A DNA stretch of 64,000 nt from Ruminococcus sp. Its GTDB lineage: Bacteria; Bacillota; Clostridia; Oscillospirales; Acutalibacteraceae. Location: assembly GCA_017404145.1 (NCBI GenBank), contig JAFRCW010000017.1, positions 35,693-99,692 on the forward strand, read 5' to 3'. Below the pieces are notes generated by a model, which did not search any database, was not told where the DNA came from, and was given only the letters and a program-made list of their open reading frames with translations. The position numbers were made by a program, and so were the translations under genes. The stretch's first letter is position 1. Every line of letters starts with the position of its first letter. Below, one piece after another: positions 36,408 through 44,530 of the stretch.

Positions 36408-38573
36408 TCAGTTTCCGGTGAGAATGTGCGGATTCTTGGAGGGATCCAGCTCTTTGAGCAGGGTTTTCATATTATCGGCGGAGATATCGATACAGCCCCA
36501 TGTGCCTTTGAGAGAGGTGGTCATACCGCAGATGGTGATCGCGGAGCCCGCGTACCGTGAGGGAGCCGCGGTATGTCCGTCGCCGTTATGCTCGATAAAG
36601 ATCTGGGCGTAGTTTTCTCCGTTGGTCAGTCCGTCGCCGATTCTGTCGTAGTGGGTGCCGGAGGGGAGAGAGCTGACGTTCTGGATCGTGTTGTAAAGTG
36701 AAGAGGAGGAGTCGTCGACAAAGCAGGTGTCATAGCTCGCTCTGTAGACCTCTAACTTGGTGTCGATATCGTTCGCGGAGATCGCGAAGCCCAGCTTGAA
36801 TTCGCCCTTGGGCGTCGCCTTGATGCCTTCTCCGTAGTCATAGGTGATACCGTTGGCGCCGACCGCGCAGTCACAGCGCATCTTTTCGACCCAGTCGCCC
36901 TCTTCCCAAGTGTAGAGGTATAAGGTTCCGTATGCCGAACCCGAGGACGCCTGCACATAGACCTGCTGGTCATAGCCCTGGTCGCTGTGTTCCTTGCCTC
37001 TGGAAACGGTAAGGGTGATGTCGCCGGGGATTACCAGATCGCCCTCTTTGATGCTCTGGGAGATGACACAGCCCTTGGAGACGCTGTCGGAATAGCTCCT
37101 TTCATCTGAGACGCTAAAGCCGAGCCCTTCGAGTTCCGATTTTGCCTTTTCATAGTCCATTCCCTCATAGGAGCTCATCTTGATCATGGCGCTGTCGGTT
37201 TCCTGCTCGACTATTGAGGGAACGCTGTCGATGACGACCGTAGAAGTTGAATCGTCAATGATGGGAGGAGAGGGGGATTTGTTCGCCATAATGATGACGG
37301 CGACGATCGCGACGACGACTACCGCCGCGGCGGCGGAAATCACGACAGGGATGACCCATTTCTTGGAAGAAGGCTGTCCGGAAGATGTTCCGGTGTTTGT
37401 CCCGGTGACGGTATTATTGTTGAAGCCTGTATTGTTGTTGAAACCGGTATTGTTGTTGAAACCGGTATTATTGTTAAAGCCGGAATTATTATTGAATCCC
37501 GTATTGTTGCCGAATCCGGTATTGTTGCCGAAACCGGTATTATTGCCGAAACCGGTATTATTGCCGAAGCCGGTATTATTGCCGTAACCGGCGGTCTGCT
37601 GATTCTGATAGGTATAATTCCCTTCCAGCGCCTGCTTAAAGTCCTGCATCGAGCGGAAGCGGTCGGAGGGGTTGACCGATAGCGCGGTCATCAGCGCGTC
37701 CTCCGCCTTGCTCGGGATATCGGAACCGAGGCTTGAGGGGAGAACGATGTTGTCCTCGTCCAGACGGTCGATGGAGTCGGGCGGCGTTCTGCCGGTGATC
37801 GACTTATAGAAGGTAGCGGCTAAGGAATAGATATCGGTATAGGGACCCTGCTTGCCGTGGCGGGTGTACTGTTCTTTGGGAGCGTAGCCGTGTTTTAGCA
37901 CGACGTCAAGAGAACGGCTCTTATCACCTAAGGAGTAGCGCGCCGCGCCGAAGTCGAGCAGCTTGACCTTGCCGTTTTTCTCGATCATAATGTTGTCGGG
38001 GCTGATGTCGCGATGAACGATGCCCTGCGCGTGTACCGCGGAGAGCGCGTCCATAATGGGAAAGAGGATCTTCTTCGCCTCTTCGTATTTGATCCTGCCG
38101 CCGTTCTGCTTGATATAGTCAAGCAGACTCATACCGTCAAGATATTCCATCGCGAAGTATGCGGTGCCGTTTTCTTCAAAATAACTGAGGATCTTACAGA
38201 TATTTTCGTTGCCGATGAACTTGGAGAGGGTGTCCGCTTCTTCGAGGAAGCACTTCTTGCCGTATTCAAAGCTCTCGGCTCTCTCGTCGGAGTAGGAAGA
38301 GATCGTCAGCGCGTCGCGTCTGAGCGCCAAGGTATCGGGAAAGTATTCCTTGACCGCAACAAGAGCCTTGGTTTTGTAGTCTTGCGCGATATAGGTGATG
38401 CCGAAGCCGCCTTGACCGAGCACCTTGCCCAGCACATATCTGCCTGCGAGAACCGTGCCCTCCGGCAGCGCCGAGGGGTATTTTTCACGGGAAGATGAGG
38501 CTTGGTATCCGCAGTGCGGACAGAATTTTTCATTCTCGTTTTTTTCTTTGAAGCAACCGTAACACAGTGACAA
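36408..38573 (-). CDS. Zinc-ribbon Ser/Thr kinase with PASTA and L,D-transpeptidase-like domains
   Basis: A 721-residue four-part protein. Zinc ribbon Cys4, Cys7, Cys18, Cys21; kinase about 40-318 (Lys75, HRD 188-190, DFG 207-209). A cytoplasmic linker of NNTGFG/NNTGFN repeats (331-388) and a membrane helix (405-430) follow. Outside are one PASTA domain (about 465-526; DYEKAKSELEGLGFSVS) and an L,D-transpeptidase-like domain (537-721) with IKATPKGEFKLG and the Cys694 site LKGTWGCIDIS. PASTA domains bind muropeptides. Joining a wall sensor and a wall cross-linking fold to one kinase is unusual; PrkC-type kinases carry only PASTA units. It is the first gene of the island. Confidence 0.92.
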   Translation of the reverse strand: MSLCYGCFKEKNENEKFCPHCGYQASSSREKYPSALPEGTVLAGRYVLGKVLGQGGFGITYIAQDYKTKALVAVKEYFPDTLALRRDALTISSYSDERAESFEYGKKCFLEEADTLSKFIGNENICKILSYFEENGTAYFAMEYLDGMSLLDYIKQNGGRIKYEEAKKILFPIMDALSAVHAQGIVHRDISPDNIMIEKNGKVKLLDFGAARYSLGDKSRSLDVVLKHGYAPKEQYTRHGKQGPYTDIYSLAATFYKSITGRTPPDSIDRLDEDNIVLPSSLGSDIPSKAEDALMTALSVNPSDRFRSMQDFKQALEGNYTYQNQQTAGYGNNTGFGNNTGFGNNTGFGNNTGFGNNTGFNNNSGFNNNTGFNNNTGFNNNTGFNNNTVTGTNTGTSSGQPSSKKWVIPVVISAAAAVVVVAIVAVIIMANKSPSPPIIDDSTSTVVIDSVPSIVEQETDSAMIKMSSYEGMDYEKAKSELEGLGFSVSDERSYSDSVSKGCVISQSIKEGDLVIPGDITLTVSRGKEHSDQGYDQQVYVQASSGSAYGTLYLYTWEEGDWVEKMRCDCAVGANGITYDYGEGIKATPKGEFKLGFAISANDIDTKLEVYRASYDTCFVDDSSSSLYNTIQNVSSLPSGTHYDRIGDGLTNGENYAQIFIEHNGDGHTAAPSRYAGSAITICGMTTSLKGTWGCIDISADNMKTLLKELDPSKNPHILTGN

Positions 38574-38660
38574 AGGATCTCCTCCTAAAACGTAGAATAG
38601 AACCGGGAATTTGCAGGAAAAATCAAATGGACATAATAACAGGCAATATCATACTAGGTT

Positions 38661-38688
38661 ATTATATAATGTATCTATATAGTTTTAA
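38661..38688 (-). promoter_or_regulatory. Possible promoter of the kinase island
   Basis: On the minus strand, TTAAAA (38683-38688), 16-base spacer and TATAAT (38661-38666) lie about 90 bases before the first kinase start. The -35 box is poor. The rest of 38574-38921 is AT-rich with no gene seen. Confidence 0.4.
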
Positions 38689-38921
38689 TGCGAAAAAGGA
38701 ATAATAAACAACTTTTTTGCTGATTTTTGTTAGTTTTTGCCATTCTTGGTTATTGTAGTTGTGCAATATATACAAAAACCGGATGGCATTTTTATCCGAT
38801 CAATCGGTTCCTTCCCTTCTTTTCGGAATCAAAATTTCTTTATCGGGAAAAAGGGCTTATCGGGTTTGTTTCAGGAAGGAGAAAAACTCCGGATGATACG
38901 GCGGTTTTGCTGATTTTTTTC

Positions 38922-38950
38922 TTGATTTACACGGAAGAAACCGATATAAT
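38922..38950 (+). promoter_or_regulatory. Promoter of the HAD nucleotidase gene
   Basis: TTGATT (38922-38927), 17-base spacer, TATAAT (38945-38950), 30 bases before the ATG at 38980. Confidence 0.65.
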
Positions 38951-38979
38951 AATTTCAGAATCGATTTTAGGAGAGAACA

Positions 38980-39585
38980 ATGAATATCGGTATTGATATC
39001 GACGGCGTACTGATCGACTACGGAAAGTATATCCGTACCTACGGTTCGGCATATTTCAAAAAAAAATACAATATGACGATCGCCGATCCCGACGGGTATT
39101 CCGCCGAGGAAGTTTTCGGCTGTACGAGAAAGCAGAGCAAGACGTTCTGGTTTTTAAACGCGCGCCGCTACTGGACGAGCGAGCCCGCGATCGAGGGAGC
39201 TGCCGAGGTGATCGCTAAGCTCAGCATCGAGGGACATATCATCCATCTGATCACCGGACGCGCCTTTACCGCCGACAAGGGACCTCAGCGTTATATCTCG
39301 CGCAGTCTGCTGCGCCGCTGGCTCAGGAAAAACGGCATCATGTATGATGAGATCGTATTCTGTCCGCAGAAGGAGACCGCTCCCGAGAAGCTTGCCGCCT
39401 GCAAAAGACACAACATCGATACGATGGTCGACGACGACCCCGAGAATATCGCAACGCTCAAAGACAGCCTGCATATGATTGTTTTTGACTCTCCGTGGAA
39501 CCGAAAGATCGGCGGCGAAAACCTTTCTCGCGCTCATTCGTGGTATGAGGTATACGATATTGTCCATCAACTGGAAAAAGCGTAA
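38980..39585 (+). CDS. HAD-superfamily 5'-nucleotidase-like phosphatase
   Basis: A 201-residue cytoplasmic HAD protein. The nucleophile motif DIDGVLIDYG (6-15) is followed by LITGRA (motif II), a Lys region PQKETAPEKLAACK and VDDDPENI (motif IV). Length and motifs fit the 5'(3')-deoxyribonucleotidase/YqfW-like group, but the substrate is not fixed by the sequence. It is followed 33 bases later by the cystatin-like lipoprotein gene on the same strand. Confidence 0.82.
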   Translation: MNIGIDIDGVLIDYGKYIRTYGSAYFKKKYNMTIADPDGYSAEEVFGCTRKQSKTFWFLNARRYWTSEPAIEGAAEVIAKLSIEGHIIHLITGRAFTADKGPQRYISRSLLRRWLRKNGIMYDEIVFCPQKETAPEKLAACKRHNIDTMVDDDPENIATLKDSLHMIVFDSPWNRKIGGENLSRAHSWYEVYDIVHQLEKA

Positions 39586-39618
39586 ATAATATATATTTCA
39601 TCGAATCAGGAGGCAGCT

Positions 39619-40353
39619 ATGAAAAGAATATCGGCATTACTGTTAGCGGTTTTATTTGTCCTTTCGCTGGCGGCGTGTTCTTCGGCAAAGCCGGAGAGTG
39701 AAACGACTGCCGATGCGTCTACCGAGGCGGCGGATACACAGGTCACCGGCGGATGGGCAGTAACGGAAAACGAAGCCGCCGCGCTTCCAAAGGAAGTACA
39801 GACCGCATTTGACAAGGCGACCGCGGAATATACGGGAATGGACTTTGTTCCTGTCGCGTATATCGGCAGTCAGGTGGTAGCGGGTTTGAACTATGCGGTG
39901 CTGTGCGAGAGCACGACCGTAACAGCAGATCCTGTGACAGCGTTAAAGGTAGTGATCATCTACGCGGATCTGCAGGACAACGCGGAGATCACCAACGTAG
40001 CGGATTTCACCGTTTCAGACTATACCGACAACGCCGGAAAGACCCGGAACGAGATCCTCGCCGGCGGCTGGAGCGCCCCCGAGGAGGTCGGCAAAGCGGT
40101 GATCCCTGCCGAGGCGCAGAGCGCTTATGATAAGGCGACAGAGTCTTTTGAAGGAAACTCGCTTGATCTGATGGCGCTGCTGGGTACGCAGATTGTTGCA
40201 GGCACCAACTACGCTTTCCTCTGCCACAGCACGATCGCTTCCGCCGATCCCGCGCTGAGCGTGATCCAGGTGGTAACGGTATATGAGGATCTCGACGGCA
40301 ACGCGAGCATCACCAATATCTGTACGCTCGATATCGCAGATTTTAACCAGTGA
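39619..40353 (+). CDS. Lipoprotein with two cystatin-like repeats
   Basis: A 244-residue lipoprotein with lipobox LAAC and Cys20. Two tandem repeats of about 95 residues follow, each starting with GGW, then a helix (LPKEVQTAFDKATAEY; IPAEAQSAYDKATESF), then the loop SQVVAGLNYAVLC or TQIVAGTNYAFLC, and later strands ending in AEITN or ASITN. The GG start, the helix and the Q-x-V-x-G loop followed by x-N-Y are hallmarks of stefin/cystatin inhibitors of papain-type cysteine proteases. A surface-bound double inhibitor would protect against host or competitor proteases. The fold call is from motif matching; inhibition is inference. Confidence 0.78.
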   Translation: MKRISALLLAVLFVLSLAACSSAKPESETTADASTEAADTQVTGGWAVTENEAAALPKEVQTAFDKATAEYTGMDFVPVAYIGSQVVAGLNYAVLCESTTVTADPVTALKVVIIYADLQDNAEITNVADFTVSDYTDNAGKTRNEILAGGWSAPEEVGKAVIPAEAQSAYDKATESFEGNSLDLMALLGTQIVAGTNYAFLCHSTIASADPALSVIQVVTVYEDLDGNASITNICTLDIADFNQ

Positions 40354-40368
40354 TCCTAACATAAGAGA

Positions 40369-40393
40369 ACGGCTTCACATTTCGTGAAGCCGT
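40369..40393. terminator. Bidirectional terminator between convergent genes
   Basis: ACGGCTTCAC (40369-40378) and GTGAAGCCGT (40384-40393) form a perfect stem between the cystatin-like gene and the YdcF-type gene. Confidence 0.75.
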
Positions 40394-40403
40394 TTATGTC
40401 TGT

Positions 40404-41891
40404 TCAGAGGAAAAACGTTATATTCATCAGCACCATGAATATGACCAGTATACCAATGAGAACGAGATGTGTGCGCCTTTCGTCGACGATCAGACCGACC
40501 ATCTCTCTGAGAAACGCGTTGGGGAAGAAATACCATTTTGTTTTGGCGGAGATTCCCTGCGCGTTTTTGAGTTTATTTTTCTTTGAAAGAATATATCCAC
40601 GGAAGATATGATAGTTGGTTGTAGCGAACGCGGCATTGTAGTCCTCTTTTGTATCCTGTTCGATCACCTCTTTGGAGAACTTGACGTTCTGATAAGTATT
40701 AACAGATTGTGTTTCGGGGAGAATCATCTCCTCGGGTACGTTCTGTTCGAGGAGATAGCGCTTCATCGCTTCGCCTTCGCTGATTGTTTCATCCGACCCT
40801 TGTCCTCCGGAGGGGACAAACTTGACGGGTTTGCCCGTCTTTTCTTTTTGCTCCTTCGCAAAGCTCAGCGCGGCGTCGACTCTGCCTTTTAAAAGCGGCG
40901 TAAGCGTGCCGTCTTTTCGGATGGAACATCCGAGAATAATGATGTAGTCGCGATCTGTCTCAGGCTTGTGCCGCGAGGCGAGGAAGGCGGAGAGGATCGT
41001 GGAGAACAGCATACATTCGAAATAACAGATGACGGTGGCGACCGCGTCGGAAATGGATGTGAAGATCGCGCCGTGGAGCATCGAGCCGCTGGAGTTTTCG
41101 TCAAAGATCTGATTGATAACGAATCCCGTGACCCACAGGACGCCGAAGAGGATCCCGAGCAGGTTGACGAAGCGGAAGCCCTCTCTGCGAATCAGCGCGA
41201 GATTGCTGACGGTAAGCGCCAGAGAGAAGAGGAACATCAGAGGCGCCGTGAAGAACACGAACTGATCGGAAGAGGAGCTGAGCTGATAGATATAGCTGCC
41301 GAAGGACATTGAGAAGGTGCGGGAAAAGGGAAATGCCCCGAAAATCAGCGCCATCACCAGATTCATCACAAAGTAGAACAGGCAGAAGAGCCCGACGCCG
41401 CCGCAGGCGACCATCGGATAGCCGTAGTCGCTTCTTTTCAGATAGTCAAAATAGGAGAAAAACATCACCGTCATCACGACAAGCAGACACAGGATCATCA
41501 GATGGACGATGTACTGCGAGCCGGCAAAGTCCAAATAAGGATCCAGAGCGAACACCGTACCGAAGGGACCGGCGAAGAACCTTGCGTACTGGAGGGAAGG
41601 CTCAGGATCACCTTGAAGGGTGACGGCGGCTGTCAGTACGGTTTTTCCGATTGTCAGCGGCTTGACCGTGACGAGCACCGCGTCATCCGTCAGCCGGATA
41701 TCTGTGACCTTGATGTGATCGTTATCTGTCTCATATGTCACACTTTCCGGATGGACATCTGCTAAAAAGCTGGCAGTCAGCTCGCTTGTATATTCCCTTG
41801 CCGAGAAAACGACAAAGACAAGCGACAGCAGAAGGCACAGCGCAATAAACAAATTTAATATGATGAATCTTTTCCTTATCTTTTTCGGCAT
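40404..41891 (-). CDS. YdcF/DUF218-family membrane protein
   Basis: A 495-residue protein with an N-terminal membrane anchor, an outer domain of about 90 residues, five to six membrane segments (about 125-320), the DUF218 domain (about 325-475; IIILGCSIRKDGTLTP, SGGQGSDETISEGEAMKRYL, NTYQN) and a last membrane helix. DUF218 relatives (SanA, ElyC, YdcF) are linked to envelope integrity and undecaprenyl-phosphate use. The gene starts 18 bases after the response regulator stop, so it is probably the output gene of the two-component system. Confidence 0.85.
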   Translation of the reverse strand: MPKKIRKRFIILNLFIALCLLLSLVFVVFSAREYTSELTASFLADVHPESVTYETDNDHIKVTDIRLTDDAVLVTVKPLTIGKTVLTAAVTLQGDPEPSLQYARFFAGPFGTVFALDPYLDFAGSQYIVHLMILCLLVVMTVMFFSYFDYLKRSDYGYPMVACGGVGLFCLFYFVMNLVMALIFGAFPFSRTFSMSFGSYIYQLSSSSDQFVFFTAPLMFLFSLALTVSNLALIRREGFRFVNLLGILFGVLWVTGFVINQIFDENSSGSMLHGAIFTSISDAVATVICYFECMLFSTILSAFLASRHKPETDRDYIIILGCSIRKDGTLTPLLKGRVDAALSFAKEQKEKTGKPVKFVPSGGQGSDETISEGEAMKRYLLEQNVPEEMILPETQSVNTYQNVKFSKEVIEQDTKEDYNAAFATTNYHIFRGYILSKKNKLKNAQGISAKTKWYFFPNAFLREMVGLIVDERRTHLVLIGILVIFMVLMNITFFL

Positions 41892-41909
41892 AAGGGGAAT
41901 TCTCCTTTA

Positions 41910-42692
41910 TCAATAGTCCTCATACAGGAAGTCTGCCCAGTAGTACTGGCTCATATATTCGTTCTGATAGGCGTTGACCGCGCCCGCGTCCAGCTCCTGA
42001 AAGCGGTAGTAGTCGCAGTCGAGCAGCTTGGTGTTCACCGAAAGGCTGTTGTAGGATTTGTTGACGACCTTTTCCGCGCCGATCTTCTTGAGGCTTTTCA
42101 TCATCGCGGAGAAGATTTTCTGCATATACGCCTGCTGTTTGAGGTCGTAGGGCTCGTCCTCAAAGAGCGCCGCGGCGATCTCCTTGACGGTGCAGGAGCT
42201 GCCGTGACGGTGGACAAGATACGCGAAAACCTCCTTCGACTTGGAGCGCTCAAAGTGAACGGGCGTGCCGTCGGGGGTGAACACATCGAAGTTGCCGAAG
42301 CACTGGACCTTTAATATCGCGTCGGACTGCGGAACGATGGGGAACCGCAGCTCTTGAAGTTCCGCCTCGAGTTTTTCCTTGGTGACGGGTTTCATCACAT
42401 AGCCCGAGGCGCGCAGACGCATCGCGTCGCCGGTGTATTCGTCAAAGCCGGTGACGAAGATGATGTTCATCTTGGGATTGACCTCTTTGAGCTCTTTGGC
42501 GAGCTCTACGCCGGTCTTGCCGCGCATATGGATGTCTAAGAATGCGACGTCACAGCCGTTTGTCCGCGCCTCCTCTAACAGCAGTGAGGGCTTGAGAAAG
42601 GCTTTGACCTCGGCGTCGGGCTTGGTTTCTTTGGCGGCTTGCTCCAGCATCTCGAGAGCCAGAGGCTCGTCGTCTACGCATAATATTCTCAT
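41910..42692 (-). CDS. Response regulator with SARP-like winged helix
   Basis: A 260-residue regulator. The receiver domain (1-118) has Asp7/Asp8, phosphorylated Asp53 (FLDIHM), Thr81 and Lys101. The C-terminal part (about 128-260; LKVQCFGNFDVFTPDGTPV, SKSKEVFAYLVHRHG) matches the winged helix plus helical start of SARP/transcriptional-activator type regulators rather than the LytTR domain that usually partners LytS-type kinases. It overlaps the kinase gene by four bases. Confidence 0.88.
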   Translation of the reverse strand: MRILCVDDEPLALEMLEQAAKETKPDAEVKAFLKPSLLLEEARTNGCDVAFLDIHMRGKTGVELAKELKEVNPKMNIIFVTGFDEYTGDAMRLRASGYVMKPVTKEKLEAELQELRFPIVPQSDAILKVQCFGNFDVFTPDGTPVHFERSKSKEVFAYLVHRHGSSCTVKEIAAALFEDEPYDLKQQAYMQKIFSAMMKSLKKIGAEKVVNKSYNSLSVNTKLLDCDYYRFQELDAGAVNAYQNEYMSQYYWADFLYEDY

Positions 42693-44488
42693 ATCGGTTC
42701 TCCTTCTTGTTTGTCCTTCGGGATGATGATAGTGGCGACAGTGCCCTCGCCTATGGCGCTTTCGATGACGACGTCGGCGTCGATCATCTCTTTGAGCCGC
42801 TGTTTGACGTTTTCCATACCGACGTGCGACCTGCCGTCATCCTTCTTCGGCGCAGAGGTGTCAAAGCCCACGCCGTCGTCGGAGATGATCACCAGATATG
42901 CGTTCTCTGTTTCTTCGGTCGCGATGGTGACGGTACCGCCGTCCTCCTTCATCCCGACGCCGTGCTTGACGGCGTTTTCCACCAGCGGCTGGACGGAAAG
43001 CTGCGGGATGACAAAGTCGGTGGTCTTGATATCATATGCGATGTTGAGCATATCGCCGAAGCGCATTTTCTCCAGCATCAGGTACTTTTTCAGGTGTTCG
43101 AGTTCCTTTTCAAAGGGAACGGGGTTTTTCTCTTTCAGAGAATTCATATTGCCTCTGAGATAGTCGGCGAAGTTGATGGTGGCGTCGCGCGCGAGCTTCG
43201 GATCCTTGGTACACATCATCGCGATGGACGTCAGAGAGTTGTATAAGAAATGCGGCTGGATCTGCGATACCATCAGCGATACCTTCGCTTCATACAGCTC
43301 CTTTTGCATCTGCTGGTATCTGAGCGTTTCCAGATACTGCCTCCTCAGGTCAATGAGCAGGACGACGATCTGGTTTAAAAGCGTCAGCGCCGCGCCGATC
43401 TCAAACAGCGGCAGGGTAGTGAAGAATACAAAGTCGTTGACGGTATCCAGCAGCAGCGCGATGACCAGCGGGACCCATGACAGCATGACCATAAAGGTTT
43501 TGGTGTTGTCCCTGACCTCGGTGAGCAGACACACGGTGAGGACGCCGGCGCAGATGATGAGGAAGATCAGGATATAGGGCTTGCTGGCGTAAAGGTCGCT
43601 GATACCCGTCAGGTGGAAAACGGTAGCCGCTACCGTCAGCGCCGCAAAAACACAGATAATGATATTGCCGATGATTTTATTCTTGGTTTTGTTCAGATTG
43701 GTTTTGATATAAATCAGCGCCGACAGCGCCATCAGATAATAGGCGCCGTTGTTGACGGACATCCCCAGAACGGGATCGTGGATCCACAGCGGGAGATAGG
43801 AGTAAATGCTTTGCAAAAGGATGAAAATTCCCGAGAAAAAGCACAGTATGCCGAACGTGAGATACCGATAGTCGATCTTGCCCAGTACGACGCCCGCGAT
43901 CGGGAACGCGAACAGTCCGAAAAAGCAGATCAAAAAGCAGAAGAGGATCGTAAGACCCTTGTGCTGGAACAAGAGCTCATAGGCGGTCGCTTCATCTCCT
44001 GCGTACATATCGAAGAAGTCGCCGAGGTTCCTGTCGGAAAGGTGCTGATAAGGATAATAGAGATACAGATCGATCTGCGATTGGGGGCTGACGTCCTTTG
44101 CGTCGACATAACAGATCGAGTAGCCCGGAGTATACTGAAAAGGACCTTCGTCATTTCTCCGGTTGGTGGCGGCTATTTTGCTGTCTGCGTATAGATCGAA
44201 CCATACATTATCGACGGACATAATCAGCATATCGCCTTGGTAAAACCCTTTGGAGAGCTTGCCGGTAACATTGAGAACGCTGAAGTTTTCGTGGACGATC
44301 CTTTTTTCTCCGGTGGGGTGCCACGCTCCGCCGTCGATCGAGTACTGTCCGTCAATCGTCACGCTTTTGCTTTCGATATCGGTCCGAAAGTCGGAGGAAT
44401 AGACCGTGATCCCGATCAGGGCGATAAAGATCAGCATTACCAGCCCTAAGGTAATATAGGTTATCAGTTTTCCTTTTAGAAAATGCAC
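42689..44488 (-). CDS. LytS/YesM-type sensor histidine kinase with 7TM sensor
   Basis: A 599-residue kinase. One membrane helix (about 10-30), an outer beta-rich domain (about 40-165, 7TMR-DISM-like), seven membrane helices (about 178-380), a coiled coil and the His_kinase domain with phosphorylated His413 (QIQPHFLYNSL). The C-terminal ATPase has NAVKHGV, DDGVGFD and GMENVKQRL. The start codon is GTG at 44488 with AAAGGAG upstream. It may be read together with cysK (42-base gap, no clear terminator). The signal is unknown, likely envelope or carbohydrate related. Confidence 0.9.
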   Translation of the reverse strand: MHFLKGKLITYITLGLVMLIFIALIGITVYSSDFRTDIESKSVTIDGQYSIDGGAWHPTGEKRIVHENFSVLNVTGKLSKGFYQGDMLIMSVDNVWFDLYADSKIAATNRRNDEGPFQYTPGYSICYVDAKDVSPQSQIDLYLYYPYQHLSDRNLGDFFDMYAGDEATAYELLFQHKGLTILFCFLICFFGLFAFPIAGVVLGKIDYRYLTFGILCFFSGIFILLQSIYSYLPLWIHDPVLGMSVNNGAYYLMALSALIYIKTNLNKTKNKIIGNIIICVFAALTVAATVFHLTGISDLYASKPYILIFLIICAGVLTVCLLTEVRDNTKTFMVMLSWVPLVIALLLDTVNDFVFFTTLPLFEIGAALTLLNQIVVLLIDLRRQYLETLRYQQMQKELYEAKVSLMVSQIQPHFLYNSLTSIAMMCTKDPKLARDATINFADYLRGNMNSLKEKNPVPFEKELEHLKKYLMLEKMRFGDMLNIAYDIKTTDFVIPQLSVQPLVENAVKHGVGMKEDGGTVTIATEETENAYLVIISDDGVGFDTSAPKKDDGRSHVGMENVKQRLKEMIDADVVIESAIGEGTVATIIIPKDKQEGEPI

Positions 44489-44530
44489 GGCTCTGATGCT
44501 CCTTTGTCAGGCGATTTTATAGGGGGTACT

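Noticed and set aside
37180..37587. Plus-strand LLKPV repeat ORF
   Set aside because: Complement of the NNTGF repeats of the PASTA kinase; no independent support.
23584..38573. Type VII secretion locus
   Set aside because: FHA, PP2C and kinase genes suggested it, but no FtsK-like ATPase, EsxA-type protein or EssB/EccB homolog is present in the window.
38727..38996. Plus-strand 89-codon ORF before the HAD gene
   Set aside because: Overlaps the HAD promoter and start, is AT-rich and has no family match.
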